From: Pseudomonas sp. 7P_10.2_Bac1
GTDB taxonomy: Bacteria; Pseudomonadota; Gammaproteobacteria; Pseudomonadales; Pseudomonadaceae
Direction of reading: 5' to 3'
Assembly: GCF_025465935.1 (NCBI RefSeq)
Contig: NZ_JANLNV010000085.1
Location: 62,001-126,000, forward strand
DNA length: 64,000 bases
Part shown: positions 52,629-61,992 of the stretch, piece after piece
How positions within the stretch are numbered: the first letter of the stretch is position 1
Layout: each line of letters opens with the position of its first letter
Translations under genes and position numbers: made by a program
The notes under the pieces: generated by a model
Database searches by the model: none
What the model saw: only the letters and a program-made list of their open reading frames with translations
Told to the model about the DNA's origin: nothing

Positions 52629-52696
52629 TGTAGGCGCGAGCTTGCCTGGCGATCTTTTGATCTTGCAAAAGCTCGCAAGGCAAGCTCGCTCCTGCA
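52629..52696. repeat. REP-like palindrome, GCGATCTTTTGATC family, copy 5
   Basis: Arms TGTAGGCGCGAGCTTGCC and GGCAAGCTCGCTCCTGCA enclose GCGATCTTTTGATC and AAAAGCTCGC; the inner right arm has diverged. It lies between the Nif3-like gene and cysD, on the same strand as both. Confidence 0.85.
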
Positions 52697-52836
52697 GGAG
52701 GACGGTCAAACCTGACGATCTATTCTTAGATCGTTTAGGTCTACCCGGCGCCCTCAATAGAAGAGGGCGCTGTGCTAGCATTTGCCCCTCGAACACGGCC
52801 CGCAGGCCGTTAATAAGATAGTTTTCGTGAGTAGCC

Positions 52837-53754
52837 ATGGTCGACAAACTGACGCACCTGAAACAGTTGGAGGCGGAGAGCATCCATATCATTCGCGAGG
52901 TGGCCGCCGAGTTCGATAACCCGGTGATGCTGTACTCCATTGGTAAAGATTCTGCCGTAATGCTGCACCTTGCTCGCAAGGCGTTTTTCCCTGGCAAGCT
53001 GCCGTTTCCGGTGATGCATGTCGATACCCAGTGGAAATTCCAGGAGATGTACCGCTTTCGCGACAAGATGGTTGCCGAGCTGGGCTTGGACCTGATCACT
53101 CACGTAAACCCGGACGGCGTGGCACAAGGGATCAACCCTTTCACCCACGGCAGCGCCAAGCACACCGACATCATGAAAACCGAAGGCCTCAAGCAGGCGC
53201 TGGACAAGCACGGCTTTGATGCCGCTTTCGGTGGAGCACGTCGCGACGAAGAAAAGTCCCGCGCTAAAGAACGCGTGTACTCCTTCCGTGACAGCAAGCA
53301 CCGCTGGGACCCGAAAAACCAGCGCCCCGAGTTGTGGAATGTCTACAACGGCAACGTCAACAAAGGCGAGTCGATTCGCGTGTTCCCGTTGTCGAACTGG
53401 ACCGAACTCGATATCTGGCAGTACATCTACCTTGAAGGCATCCCGATCGTGCCGCTGTACTTCGCGGCAGAACGTGACGTCATCGAGAAGAACGGCACCC
53501 TGATCATGATTGACGACGACCGCATCCTTGAGCACCTGTCTGATGAAGACAAGGCGCGCATCGTCAAGAAAAAGGTCCGTTTCCGTACGCTTGGCTGCTA
53601 CCCGCTGACCGGCGCGGTGGAGTCCGAGGCGCAAACCCTGACCGACATCATCCAGGAAATGCTCCTGACGCGAACTTCCGAGCGCCAGGGCCGAGTCATC
53701 GATCACGATGGCGCAGGCTCGATGGAAGATAAAAAACGTCAAGGTTATTTCTAA
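52837..53754 (+). CDS. cysD: Sulfate adenylyltransferase subunit 2
   Basis: This 305-residue PP-loop enzyme adenylates sulfate to APS. The pyrophosphate loop is MLYSIGKDSAVMLHLARKAF near residue 30, with FGGARRDEEKSRAKERVYSFR near residue 130. It works with the GTPase CysN, encoded 9 bases downstream. About 140 bases between the repeat and the ATG would hold the promoter; no CysB site was identified by eye. Confidence 0.97.
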   Translation: MVDKLTHLKQLEAESIHIIREVAAEFDNPVMLYSIGKDSAVMLHLARKAFFPGKLPFPVMHVDTQWKFQEMYRFRDKMVAELGLDLITHVNPDGVAQGINPFTHGSAKHTDIMKTEGLKQALDKHGFDAAFGGARRDEEKSRAKERVYSFRDSKHRWDPKNQRPELWNVYNGNVNKGESIRVFPLSNWTELDIWQYIYLEGIPIVPLYFAAERDVIEKNGTLIMIDDDRILEHLSDEDKARIVKKKVRFRTLGCYPLTGAVESEAQTLTDIIQEMLLTRTSERQGRVIDHDGAGSMEDKKRQGYF

Positions 53755-53763
53755 GGGGTTGTC

Positions 53764-55662
53764 ATGTCGCACGTATCTGATTTGATCAGCGAGGACATCC
53801 TCGCCTACCTGGGCCAGCACGAGCGCAAAGAGATGTTGCGCTTCCTGACCTGCGGCAACGTCGATGACGGTAAGAGCACCCTGATCGGGCGCCTGCTGCA
53901 CGACTCCAAGATGATCTATGAAGACCATCTGGAAGCCATTACCCGCGACTCTAAAAAGAGCGGCACGACCGGCGATGACATCGACCTGGCGCTGCTGGTC
54001 GATGGCCTGCAAGCCGAGCGCGAGCAGGGCATCACCATTGACGTGGCGTACCGTTATTTCTCGACGGCCAAGCGCAAGTTCATCATTGCCGATACCCCGG
54101 GCCATGAGCAGTACACCCGCAACATGGCCACCGGTGCGTCCACCTGTGACCTGGCGATCATTCTGGTGGATGCCCGCTACGGCGTGCAGACCCAAACCCG
54201 TCGTCACAGCTTTATCGCCTCGTTACTGGGCATCAAGCACATCGTAGTGGCCATCAACAAGATGGACCTCAAAAACTTCGACGAAGGTGTATTCGAGTCG
54301 ATCAAGGCCGATTACCTGAAGTTCGCCGAAGGCTTGAAAATGAAGCCTTCCAGCCTGCATTTCGTGCCGATGTCCGCCCTTAAAGGCGACAACGTGGTGA
54401 ACAAGTCCGAACGCTCGCCGTGGTACACCGGCCAGTCGCTGATGGAAATCCTCGAAACCGTTGAAGTCGCGGCCGACCGCAACCTCACCGACCTGCGTTT
54501 CCCGGTTCAATACGTCAACCGTCCGAACCTGAACTTCCGTGGTTTTGCCGGTACGCTGGCCAGCGGCATTGTGCACAAGGGCGACGAGATCGTAGTGCTG
54601 CCGTCGGGTAAAAGCAGCCGCGTTAAATCCATCGTCACCTTTGAAGGTGAACTGGAGCAGGCAGGCCCGGGTCAGGCGATCACGCTGACCATGGAAGACG
54701 AGATCGATATCTCCCGTGGCGACTTGCTGGTGCATGCCGACAACGTCCCACAGGTGACCGATAACTTCGAAGCCATGCTGGTGTGGATGGCAGAAGAGCC
54801 GATGCTGCCGGGCAAGAAGTACGACATCAAGCGGGCAACCAGCTATGTACCGGGCTCGATTGCCAGCATCGTCAACAAAGTCGATGTGAACACCCTCGAA
54901 GAAGGCCCGGCCAGCGCGCTGCAACTGAACGAGATCGGCAAGGTCAAGATCAGCCTCGACGCACCGATTGCCCTGGACGGCTACGACAGCAATCGCACCA
55001 CCGGGTCGTTCATCATTATCGACCGCTTGACCAACGGCACCGTCGGCGCGGGCATGATCATTGCCTCGCCGGTGGGGCATGGCAACGCGACGCATCACGG
55101 TGAGCTGGCGCACGTGACCACCCAAGAGCGTGCCCAGCGCTTTGGCCAACAACCGGCGACCGTTTTGTTCAGCGGCTTGTCCGGCGCAGGCAAAAGCACA
55201 TTGGCCTACGCGGTAGAGCGCAAGCTGTTCGACATGGGCCGTGCGGTGTTCGTCCTGGATGGTCAGAACCTGCGCCATGACCTGAACAAAGGTCTGCCAC
55301 AGGATCGTGCGGGCCGTACCGAGAACTGGCGTCGAGCCGCCCACGTGGCGCGTCAATTCAACGAAGCGGGTTTGCTGACCCTGGCCGCTTTCGTGGCGCC
55401 GGATGCGGAAGGCCGCGAACAGGCCAAGGCGCTGATCGGTGATGACCGCCTGCTGACCGTCTATGTGCAGGCATCCCCAGCCGTGTGCGCCGAGCGTGAT
55501 CCGCAAGGTCTGTACGCCGCGGGTGGCGACAACATCCCGGGCGAATCTTTCCCGTATGACGTGCCGTTGAATGCCGATCTGGTGGTCGACACTCAAGCCC
55601 TCACCGTCGAAGAAGGCGTCAAGTTGGTGCTGGACCTGTTGCGTCAACGCGGCGCGATTTAA
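53764..55662 (+). CDS. cysNC: Sulfate adenylyltransferase subunit 1 fused to APS kinase
   Basis: This 632-residue bifunctional protein joins CysN (residues about 1-445) and CysC (about 455-632). The GTPase motifs are GNVDDGKSTLIGRLLHD, DTPGHEQYTRNMATGAS and NKMDL. The kinase P-loop is LFSGLSGAGKSTLAYAVE near residue 475. The position of the phospho-serine of E. coli CysC (FISP) reads FVAP here, a substitution I recall from other Pseudomonas fusions. The enzyme makes PAPS for cysteine synthesis. Confidence 0.97.
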   Translation: MSHVSDLISEDILAYLGQHERKEMLRFLTCGNVDDGKSTLIGRLLHDSKMIYEDHLEAITRDSKKSGTTGDDIDLALLVDGLQAEREQGITIDVAYRYFSTAKRKFIIADTPGHEQYTRNMATGASTCDLAIILVDARYGVQTQTRRHSFIASLLGIKHIVVAINKMDLKNFDEGVFESIKADYLKFAEGLKMKPSSLHFVPMSALKGDNVVNKSERSPWYTGQSLMEILETVEVAADRNLTDLRFPVQYVNRPNLNFRGFAGTLASGIVHKGDEIVVLPSGKSSRVKSIVTFEGELEQAGPGQAITLTMEDEIDISRGDLLVHADNVPQVTDNFEAMLVWMAEEPMLPGKKYDIKRATSYVPGSIASIVNKVDVNTLEEGPASALQLNEIGKVKISLDAPIALDGYDSNRTTGSFIIIDRLTNGTVGAGMIIASPVGHGNATHHGELAHVTTQERAQRFGQQPATVLFSGLSGAGKSTLAYAVERKLFDMGRAVFVLDGQNLRHDLNKGLPQDRAGRTENWRRAAHVARQFNEAGLLTLAAFVAPDAEGREQAKALIGDDRLLTVYVQASPAVCAERDPQGLYAAGGDNIPGESFPYDVPLNADLVVDTQALTVEEGVKLVLDLLRQRGAI

Positions 55663-55700
55663 CAGGGCAGCGGCAAACTTTTAGCTTCAAGCTGCAAGAA

Positions 55701-55738
55701 AAAACCCGTCACCGGTAAATGGGAGACGGGTTTTTTTT
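55701..55738 (+). terminator. Intrinsic terminator after cysNC
   Basis: AAAACCCGTC (55701-55710) pairs with GACGGGTTTT (55725-55734) around a 14-base loop, followed by T residues to 55738. Because the upstream arm is preceded by A residues, it can work in both directions and may also end the convergent toxin gene. Confidence 0.88.
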
Positions 55739-55802
55739 GTGCCTGGTAAATGTTCTGGAGGGGGATGCACGATCTATTCAATTGCACCCGTTATAAGCTC
55801 AC

Positions 55803-58800
55803 TCAATGTGGCAACGGCGCGGGGAAGCGTGTGGATGTTTTAGTCAGGGCCCATGCATCGATCGCTGCATCCATTTGGTTGCGAATCTCGGCTACCCGAC
55901 GCAAGTAACGTGCGCTGTTCATATCGGGTGACTTACGTAACAACTCATTCAATTGCTCAAAATACGGGGAGGTAAGCCCCGAAAATTCGTCTGGGCTTTT
56001 GCTGATCAAGTAGTTACGCCAAAACTCGGCGGTACTGACAAACTCGCTCAAGGCTGCCGTCTTTTCAATCACGTCTACCCGTGCCTTTGCAGTATCGAGA
56101 TTGGCTTGTGTGACACCGGCAAGGACTGTGAACGTCATGCTCTTAGGTTGCCCTGGCAACTCAAGCGCATCTGCTAAACCGATGCGATAGGCCAAAAGAA
56201 TTTCAAGCTCATCCGGTGCTTGTCCGCCTTCGACCAGCCGTGCAGCAAAATCCTCTGCGGCGATTTTGCTCACCTGCTCTAATCTGAACAACTTTGTTCC
56301 CAGTTTTAAAAGTTCAGACTCTTGGGGCGGCTTGTCTGAGGTCAGTTTTGCCAACTCCATTTGCACTTCCATCTCACTGAAAACGATTGCCACACTATCG
56401 ATGCAACTGCGCGGCGCCGCCGCTACATCCATAAGGACGCGTCGCAATGTTTCGTTTTCATTAGCCACTTCAATCATTTCCCAGACACGACGACTGAGGT
56501 CTTGGCGGACCCGTTGAGCATCTGCCGACGCGGTCAAACGACTGAGCACTGTAAAAAAGTCATCGGACGCCGAATCGGTTCTCAGGGTATTCCACAGCAG
56601 TTCGCGACGGTTCAGCTCATGGCTGGTGATTCCAGCTGTCCAAAACTCGAATGCGGCCGCTTCACTCATCAACTGCTCACTGTTGATACCCATGCTACTG
56701 CCGCCTTGAAGGGCGTAACGTGCGAGACGTAATCGACTGGCGGGTGATAACGGGTTACCCGGCAAGGAAATATTACGTGTGACTGAAGCAGGCGCCTGAT
56801 AAACCAGTTCGGGGATGTCGACAATCTGGTTTTCACGCAAATCGGCGAGTTCAAGCAGAGGCCGCGAAACCAAGCCTTCAGGCCATACAGCTATCCAGGT
56901 GCGGCGTAAGTACACACGGCGTAAGGCCGGCAGGTTTCTGAGATCGAGCAACGCCCCTAACAAGTTGTCATTCAAGTTGAGCATCTCAAGGGTACTTAAT
57001 GAACTCAGTATCGAAACATCGTCTGCGGTCAAATACAGTAAGTTTCGCGCCATGGACACACTGCGCAACTTGGGCATTTGCTGCAATTGTGCGGGAAGAT
57101 GATCCATTCGATTGTTGTCCATCTGCAAGGACACCAAGCCCGTGAATTGCGCCAGAAAATCATCTGCGGTTTCTCTACAGTCCATGTTATTGAGGTTCAA
57201 CTCACCGATATGAGTGAAGTCGACATTAGTCGGAAATGTTGGCAACTTCGCTACCCGCAAGCCATCCAGACTCAAACTGAACACTCGGTTGGGGTTAATC
57301 CATGGCATATGGGCAGGATTGTTACGCCAGCTACGCTCAATCAACTTGGCCGCTTGGTATCGACTTTCCATGTAGTCATAGTTTGAAGAGGGCTGGGTGG
57401 GATAATTCTGCTTTCGCGCATCATCGATCCAGGCCTGTAAAGTCTCGCGCAATACCCGTCGCTCACGTTTGCGACCGCGTAAAAAGGTGAGCGGTTCCAA
57501 GCCACTATCGGTCACAGACTCGAGATAGGCGTGCACGTGTTCGTCACTGAACTCAGGATAAAGATCGCGTACGCGTCTCTGTATTGAACTGGAATATCGG
57601 CCCGCATCCAGACCGCACAAAGGGTAACCCAGCTGGCCGCTGGTCATGCGTGTTGGGGCTTTGAAGCCAGGGTTGACCGGTTGCATTCCCAGCACTTGAG
57701 CGGATGCTGGGCGGTCGTGGATTGCGAGCGTGGTAATCGCTGATTTGAACGAAATCTCTTGTTCCGGTTGAGCAAAGCCCAAGGCTTGGCGCTCAGTACC
57801 TGTGAGGGAGTTGAAGATAGCGGTGGACAATGATGATTCTGGGTAGACCTCGGCAATATGGGTGCGACCGCGAGTGCTGTAACGTTGATAACCTTGATCA
57901 AGCTTGACGATGACGCGCGTAGTGGCAAGTCGCGCATTGCCCCAGTGGTGAAGCACCTTGCCCTGTGCCGATCCTTCACGCAGCTCGAATGCGGCTGTCG
58001 AGGGCCAGTTTGGCAATTTCGTCAGGAAGTGCCGTATCAGCAATTCCGTATCGTTGTTGGCCTGAGTCTCCAGATAAAAGCCTTCAAAGGCGCGATTAAG
58101 CCGAGCGTCGTGTAAATACTCTCGTGCTTGCACCGCCAATTCGAAAGGCACTTTGGCAGTGCGTAACCTGTCACGTTGTACGTCACTGGCTGAGTCCACA
58201 ATTAATTGGGTCACCGTCCTGGGCAAGCCAGAAAAGACTTTTTCTATAGGCAGTGCTTCGCCAGAGCTGGAGACATTAAAGCGCGCATACAAACGTTCAA
58301 AAACGGAGGAGCGGTTAGTGCTCGCGTAAGTGCTTAGTTTCTCTGCCAGAGCAAATATGGGTAACGGCGAGAGCGGTGTTCGGCTTCCCAATAATGCCTT
58401 CAATTGCTCTTGCGACAAGTTGGCCAACACCGTTTCCAGCACTTTGCCCTGTTTGCGCACCTCCGATGTGATTTTTATAGCGTTAGGGGTGCTTAAGAGT
58501 GCATCTGCATGGTCATCTAGCAGCAGTAACCCTTTTTCTGCGGGCCAGCCAGACAAGGAAGGCAGCAGCAAAAGTTGCAGTTCGACCAAATGAGCTCCGC
58601 TGTATTGATCGTTATTCATTTGCTCGATAAAGGTACTTATTTCCCGATCAATTTCGAATCGGCGCAAACTGACTTTCAGCAATGGCGGAGGTGCCAGGCT
58701 GTCCAGATGCACCTGTCGCATAACCCCAGGCTCCGTGTTGGTTAACAGCCTGACTCGCTCTAGGGTTTGTTCATCCAGTGTCGCTGCCGCCGCGCTTAAA

Positions 58801-60593
58801 CGACCCACCAGAGTTTTGCTGCCTTGCCACTCCAGCGGATGCTCATGTGCAAGTTGCCACGCGCCTTGTTGATTGTGCAAAAGCCCGGGCTTGAACGCAG
58901 TCGCCCTGCGCGGATGGACGATGCGCCACTGTTTGAGCGCCTGATCCATCTCCACAGGGTAATGCTTGCCATCCACCGTGACATGTTGCTTGCCATTAAC
59001 ACTAAAAAAGCCCTGCTGATCACTGGCGTGAGTGTATTCGCCAGTGCTTTGGTGCTCGTAATGGCCAAGCTCTTTATTCCACAAACGGGCTGTACCGTCG
59101 TCGAGCTTGACGGGTTGAAAGCCTTCAAAAAACTGTTGGGTGACGCTACTTAAGCCACTGGCGGCTTTTTTGATTACAGCCGCACCGACCACAACGGCAG
59201 CAGTGCTCACTATATCCGTGGCAACATTCAGCAAGTGCTGGCGAGCGTGATCGATATCCCCATGTGCCCAATCATCAACCCCCTCAAATACTTCGCTCAG
59301 CATTTGCCCAACAGCCGCGGCCAGCATCAACTCTCCCAGTACCGGCACAAACAGTGCAGCCACATTGACTAAAAATAATCCGGCGCTTTCATATAGCTTC
59401 CACTGCTCTTCCCGGTTTCGCGCATCCAATACTCCAGTCGGCACTGCCAGCATTTGAGCGTCGGCAAACATGTTCTTGAGCTGAACCGAGCACAAGTAAT
59501 GCCCTGCGCTCATGCCCAGCGGCTTCGATGTCAGGCTCAACCGCTCGGGTTTCTCGCTGACTTTTTGCATGAACGCTGCTCTTGCACTCAAGGCGACAAA
59601 ACGAGAGAAAAAGGTCGCGTATTCAGCTCTCTGCAATCGGCCTTTGAGCTCATCAGTAAACTCGTGGAGTGAGCTGAATTCAAAAAAAGGCGCGACAGGA
59701 TCATTCGGGATATAAACGATCAATCGATTGCCAGGATTTAGCAGTAAATCATCGGCCGAGAACACTATGATCCCCTCAATGAGCGTATCCAGAATCGAGA
59801 TAGCGCTTTGAAGTATCAGTTTTCCATCCAGCCTCACGGACGTTTGAGAGGGTGAGTCGATATGTTCTGCCAGTAACTTCAACAACGCCGCATAAGCAGT
59901 GGCATTTATATTTTTTTTGAGATAAGCCGTGTGGGCATCAACTTCCATGTCGTAGCCTTTGAGCAATCGCAGATTGGACGCTGTCTCCAATTGCATTGCC
60001 GTCGGGTTTATTTCCCCTGTGGCTGCAACTCCGAGAAAACGCTGTAAATACTCTTGATACTTGCGACCAAGATCCAGCGTGCGAGTCATTGCTGCAAACT
60101 GATGGGGCCGGATTGGGCAGGGGTAGTTGGGCAAGCCTGCCATGTGAATATGACTTTGTGGATTAAACCCGGAAGAGACGGCCTCCTGCGCAGAGAAGTT
60201 CTGCAGCGCAGCCCACAACAAGGTTTTAGGCTCATCGTATGTTGAATAATGGCGAATCGTTACCAGCAGCGTGTCGTCAGTGATCAAGTGGGTGTGAACG
60301 ACTTTCAACTGGTCACGAAAAATATCCAGTTCCCAGCCAAACTGGCGCTTTAGTGCAGCCAATAACAGAGGTGCACAGAAAGCCTCAACTCCTTCGAGTT
60401 CAGAGAACTTCTGCCCCACACGAGCATGATAAGAGCGGCTCTGGGACATGGCGGTATTTAATGCTGCAATGACTTCGGGTGTGGCCTCCAGCAACCACTT
60501 GGGCATATGGCTGCGAACCAGTTCGAGCGGCTCTAAATCACTGAGGGTTGATTCACGGGCATTAAGTGGGGGATTTTGCATGGCTTTGATCAT
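55803..60593 (-). CDS. Giant DUF6543/LRR/NEL-type E3 ubiquitin ligase toxin
   Basis: This 1596-residue protein looks like a multidomain effector. Residues about 25-700 resemble the dermonecrotic-toxin-like DUF6543 region, with two hydrophobic stretches near 403-431 (FLVNVAALFVPVLGELMLAA) and 459-475 (IVSTAAVVVGAAVIKK) that could insert in a membrane. Residues about 1100-1275 carry five to six leucine-rich repeats (LTLEMLNLNDN-type, e.g. SLQMDNNRMDHLPAQLQQMP). Residues about 1280-1596 fit the NEL fold of IpaH/SspH ligases, with the probable catalytic Cys1397 in RSCIDSV (Cys-x-Asp). No Sec signal is visible. The gene is alone, its base composition looks more A/T-rich than its neighbours, and insertion-sequence debris lies behind its promoter side, all suggesting acquisition by transfer. 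Delivery route and host target are unknown. Confidence 0.85.
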   Translation of the reverse strand: MIKAMQNPPLNARESTLSDLEPLELVRSHMPKWLLEATPEVIAALNTAMSQSRSYHARVGQKFSELEGVEAFCAPLLLAALKRQFGWELDIFRDQLKVVHTHLITDDTLLVTIRHYSTYDEPKTLLWAALQNFSAQEAVSSGFNPQSHIHMAGLPNYPCPIRPHQFAAMTRTLDLGRKYQEYLQRFLGVAATGEINPTAMQLETASNLRLLKGYDMEVDAHTAYLKKNINATAYAALLKLLAEHIDSPSQTSVRLDGKLILQSAISILDTLIEGIIVFSADDLLLNPGNRLIVYIPNDPVAPFFEFSSLHEFTDELKGRLQRAEYATFFSRFVALSARAAFMQKVSEKPERLSLTSKPLGMSAGHYLCSVQLKNMFADAQMLAVPTGVLDARNREEQWKLYESAGLFLVNVAALFVPVLGELMLAAAVGQMLSEVFEGVDDWAHGDIDHARQHLLNVATDIVSTAAVVVGAAVIKKAASGLSSVTQQFFEGFQPVKLDDGTARLWNKELGHYEHQSTGEYTHASDQQGFFSVNGKQHVTVDGKHYPVEMDQALKQWRIVHPRRATAFKPGLLHNQQGAWQLAHEHPLEWQGSKTLVGRLSAAAATLDEQTLERVRLLTNTEPGVMRQVHLDSLAPPPLLKVSLRRFEIDREISTFIEQMNNDQYSGAHLVELQLLLLPSLSGWPAEKGLLLLDDHADALLSTPNAIKITSEVRKQGKVLETVLANLSQEQLKALLGSRTPLSPLPIFALAEKLSTYASTNRSSVFERLYARFNVSSSGEALPIEKVFSGLPRTVTQLIVDSASDVQRDRLRTAKVPFELAVQAREYLHDARLNRAFEGFYLETQANNDTELLIRHFLTKLPNWPSTAAFELREGSAQGKVLHHWGNARLATTRVIVKLDQGYQRYSTRGRTHIAEVYPESSLSTAIFNSLTGTERQALGFAQPEQEISFKSAITTLAIHDRPASAQVLGMQPVNPGFKAPTRMTSGQLGYPLCGLDAGRYSSSIQRRVRDLYPEFSDEHVHAYLESVTDSGLEPLTFLRGRKRERRVLRETLQAWIDDARKQNYPTQPSSNYDYMESRYQAAKLIERSWRNNPAHMPWINPNRVFSLSLDGLRVAKLPTFPTNVDFTHIGELNLNNMDCRETADDFLAQFTGLVSLQMDNNRMDHLPAQLQQMPKLRSVSMARNLLYLTADDVSILSSLSTLEMLNLNDNLLGALLDLRNLPALRRVYLRRTWIAVWPEGLVSRPLLELADLRENQIVDIPELVYQAPASVTRNISLPGNPLSPASRLRLARYALQGGSSMGINSEQLMSEAAAFEFWTAGITSHELNRRELLWNTLRTDSASDDFFTVLSRLTASADAQRVRQDLSRRVWEMIEVANENETLRRVLMDVAAAPRSCIDSVAIVFSEMEVQMELAKLTSDKPPQESELLKLGTKLFRLEQVSKIAAEDFAARLVEGGQAPDELEILLAYRIGLADALELPGQPKSMTFTVLAGVTQANLDTAKARVDVIEKTAALSEFVSTAEFWRNYLISKSPDEFSGLTSPYFEQLNELLRKSPDMNSARYLRRVAEIRNQMDAAIDAWALTKTSTRFPAPLPH

Positions 60594-60812
60594 GACAATT
60601 AATCCAGATAAGAGGACGGGGATTAATGGCTAACCTAATGTCATCCCGCGCATGTCATGACCTACATAGATATTTCCGCCTTGAACACTGCGAAAAATTG
60701 CTCCCTGCACTGGTACCGTTCACGGTGGTAAAACTTGATTAGGAACAACACACCCTTCGGCCAATAATTGTTTGGCGCGGTGAACTGCGCTGCACCGAAC
60801 ACGGCAACCCTT
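60594..60812. other. Upstream region of the toxin gene, no gene seen
   Basis: These 219 bases lie between the toxin start and the IS66 remnant. They must hold the toxin promoter on the minus strand, but I see no convincing -35/-10 pair. A reading of about 45 codons on the minus strand (GAAQFTAPNNYWPKGVLFLI) matches nothing I recognise. Confidence 0.4.
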
Positions 60813-61043
60813 TTAGGTGCGTTTTACCTGATCAAAGGCTGGCGGCGTTGCAGGTGGTGTATCCCGGTAAATCGGTAACCACTGCCGGAACACATTGGCG
60901 GCAATAGCGTGGCTGATGGCGACGCCAGAGATGAATGCACCAGGTTGCAGGTGCTCCTGGACAACCTGGGCTGTGATCTAGGCTCTGTAGGAAATGAATC
61001 TGGGCCCGGTTATGCGGCGTTGAAAACGGGTCGAAATGCTCAT
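60813..61043 (-). pseudogene. Remnant of an IS66-type orfA (TnpA accessory protein)
   Basis: Reading from an ATG at 61043 gives MSISTRFQRRITGPRFISY, then an in-frame TAG at 60980-60978, then AQVVQEHLQPGAFISGVAIS and HAIAANVFRQWLPIYRDTPP up to TAA at 60813. The second part matches the helix-turn-helix of IS66-family OrfA proteins, which typically read VVQECLQPGASIAGVA followed by HGINANVVRRW. The stop and the loss of the usual GIN core residues show decay. No tnpB, tnpC or clear terminal repeats remain. Confidence 0.6.
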
Positions 61044-61086
61044 TTACAACCCGCAAACTCCGTTGCTTTGTCTGTTTTCGCCTGAC

Positions 61087-61992
61087 CTAACGTTGCGGGT
61101 ATTCCCGGTGCAATTCGGCCAACAGTCGGTCTTTGTCTTCCCACAACTGGTTGATCCAGCCCTGGAACGCCAATTTGTAGGCCGGGTCCTGGTCGTAGTT
61201 TTTGCCGATAAACTCCGCCGGGATCTCCAGTTCTTCAAAGATCACCACCACGTCACGCACGTTGCCGCACAGCAAGTCCCAATAACCCGGGCGTCCGCCA
61301 GGGTAATGAATCGTCACGTTGATGATCGACTGCAACTGTTCGCCCATCGCATCCAGCACAAAGGCAATGCCCCCGGCCTTGGGCTTGAGCAGGTAGCGAA
61401 ACGGTGATTGTTGTTCGCCATGCTTGGCTTCGGTGAAGCGTGTGCCTTCGACGAAGTTGAAGATACCCACAGGCTGGTGTTTGAACTTGGCGCAGGTTTT
61501 ACGCGTGGTCGCCAGGTCGGCGCCTTTCTTGTCCGGGTGCTTGGCCAAGTAGGCCTTGGAGTAGCGCTTCATGAACGGGAAGCCCAGGGCCCACCATGCC
61601 AGGCCAATCACCGGTACCCAGATCAGTTCTTGCTTGAGGAAGAACTTTAGCGGGCGAATACGTTTGTTGAGCACGTACTGCAACACCATGATGTCGACCC
61701 AGCTCTGGTGGTTGCTGGTCACCAGATACGAGTGTTCATAGTCCAGCCCGTCGAGACCCTTGATGTGCCAGCGGGTGTTGCCGAGCAGGTTCATCCAGCG
61801 CTTGTTATTGCCGACCCAGGCTTGGTGAATGTGCCGCATCAGCTCATCGGTCACCCGTTGCGCTGGCTTGAACGGCAGGCACAGCTTGAAGATCGCGACA
61901 ACAAACAGCGGCGTGCAACACACCACGGTGTTGATCGCCAAAAATAGTGAAGCAATGACGCCGCGTACCGGCGCAGGCAGAAAATCCAGCAT
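61087..61992 (-). CDS. 1-acylglycerol-3-phosphate acyltransferase-like protein (YihG type)
   Basis: This 301-residue inner-membrane protein has an N-terminal hydrophobic segment (VIASLFLAINTVVCCTPLFVVAIF), the acyltransferase motif I SNHQSWVD near residue 93 and motif III FVEGTRFT near residue 182. These assign it to the PlsC superfamily, closest to YihG-like acyltransferases that add a second acyl chain to lysophosphatidic acid. It starts one base after the pta stop codon, so the two may be co-transcribed. Confidence 0.9.
   Translation of the reverse strand: MLDFLPAPVRGVIASLFLAINTVVCCTPLFVVAIFKLCLPFKPAQRVTDELMRHIHQAWVGNNKRWMNLLGNTRWHIKGLDGLDYEHSYLVTSNHQSWVDIMVLQYVLNKRIRPLKFFLKQELIWVPVIGLAWWALGFPFMKRYSKAYLAKHPDKKGADLATTRKTCAKFKHQPVGIFNFVEGTRFTEAKHGEQQSPFRYLLKPKAGGIAFVLDAMGEQLQSIINVTIHYPGGRPGYWDLLCGNVRDVVVIFEELEIPAEFIGKNYDQDPAYKLAFQGWINQLWEDKDRLLAELHREYPQR

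Noticed and set aside
60661..60810. Short minus-strand reading next to the IS66 remnant as a gene
   Set aside because: It has no recognisable similarity, no ribosome site and no clear start; it is more likely leftover DNA.
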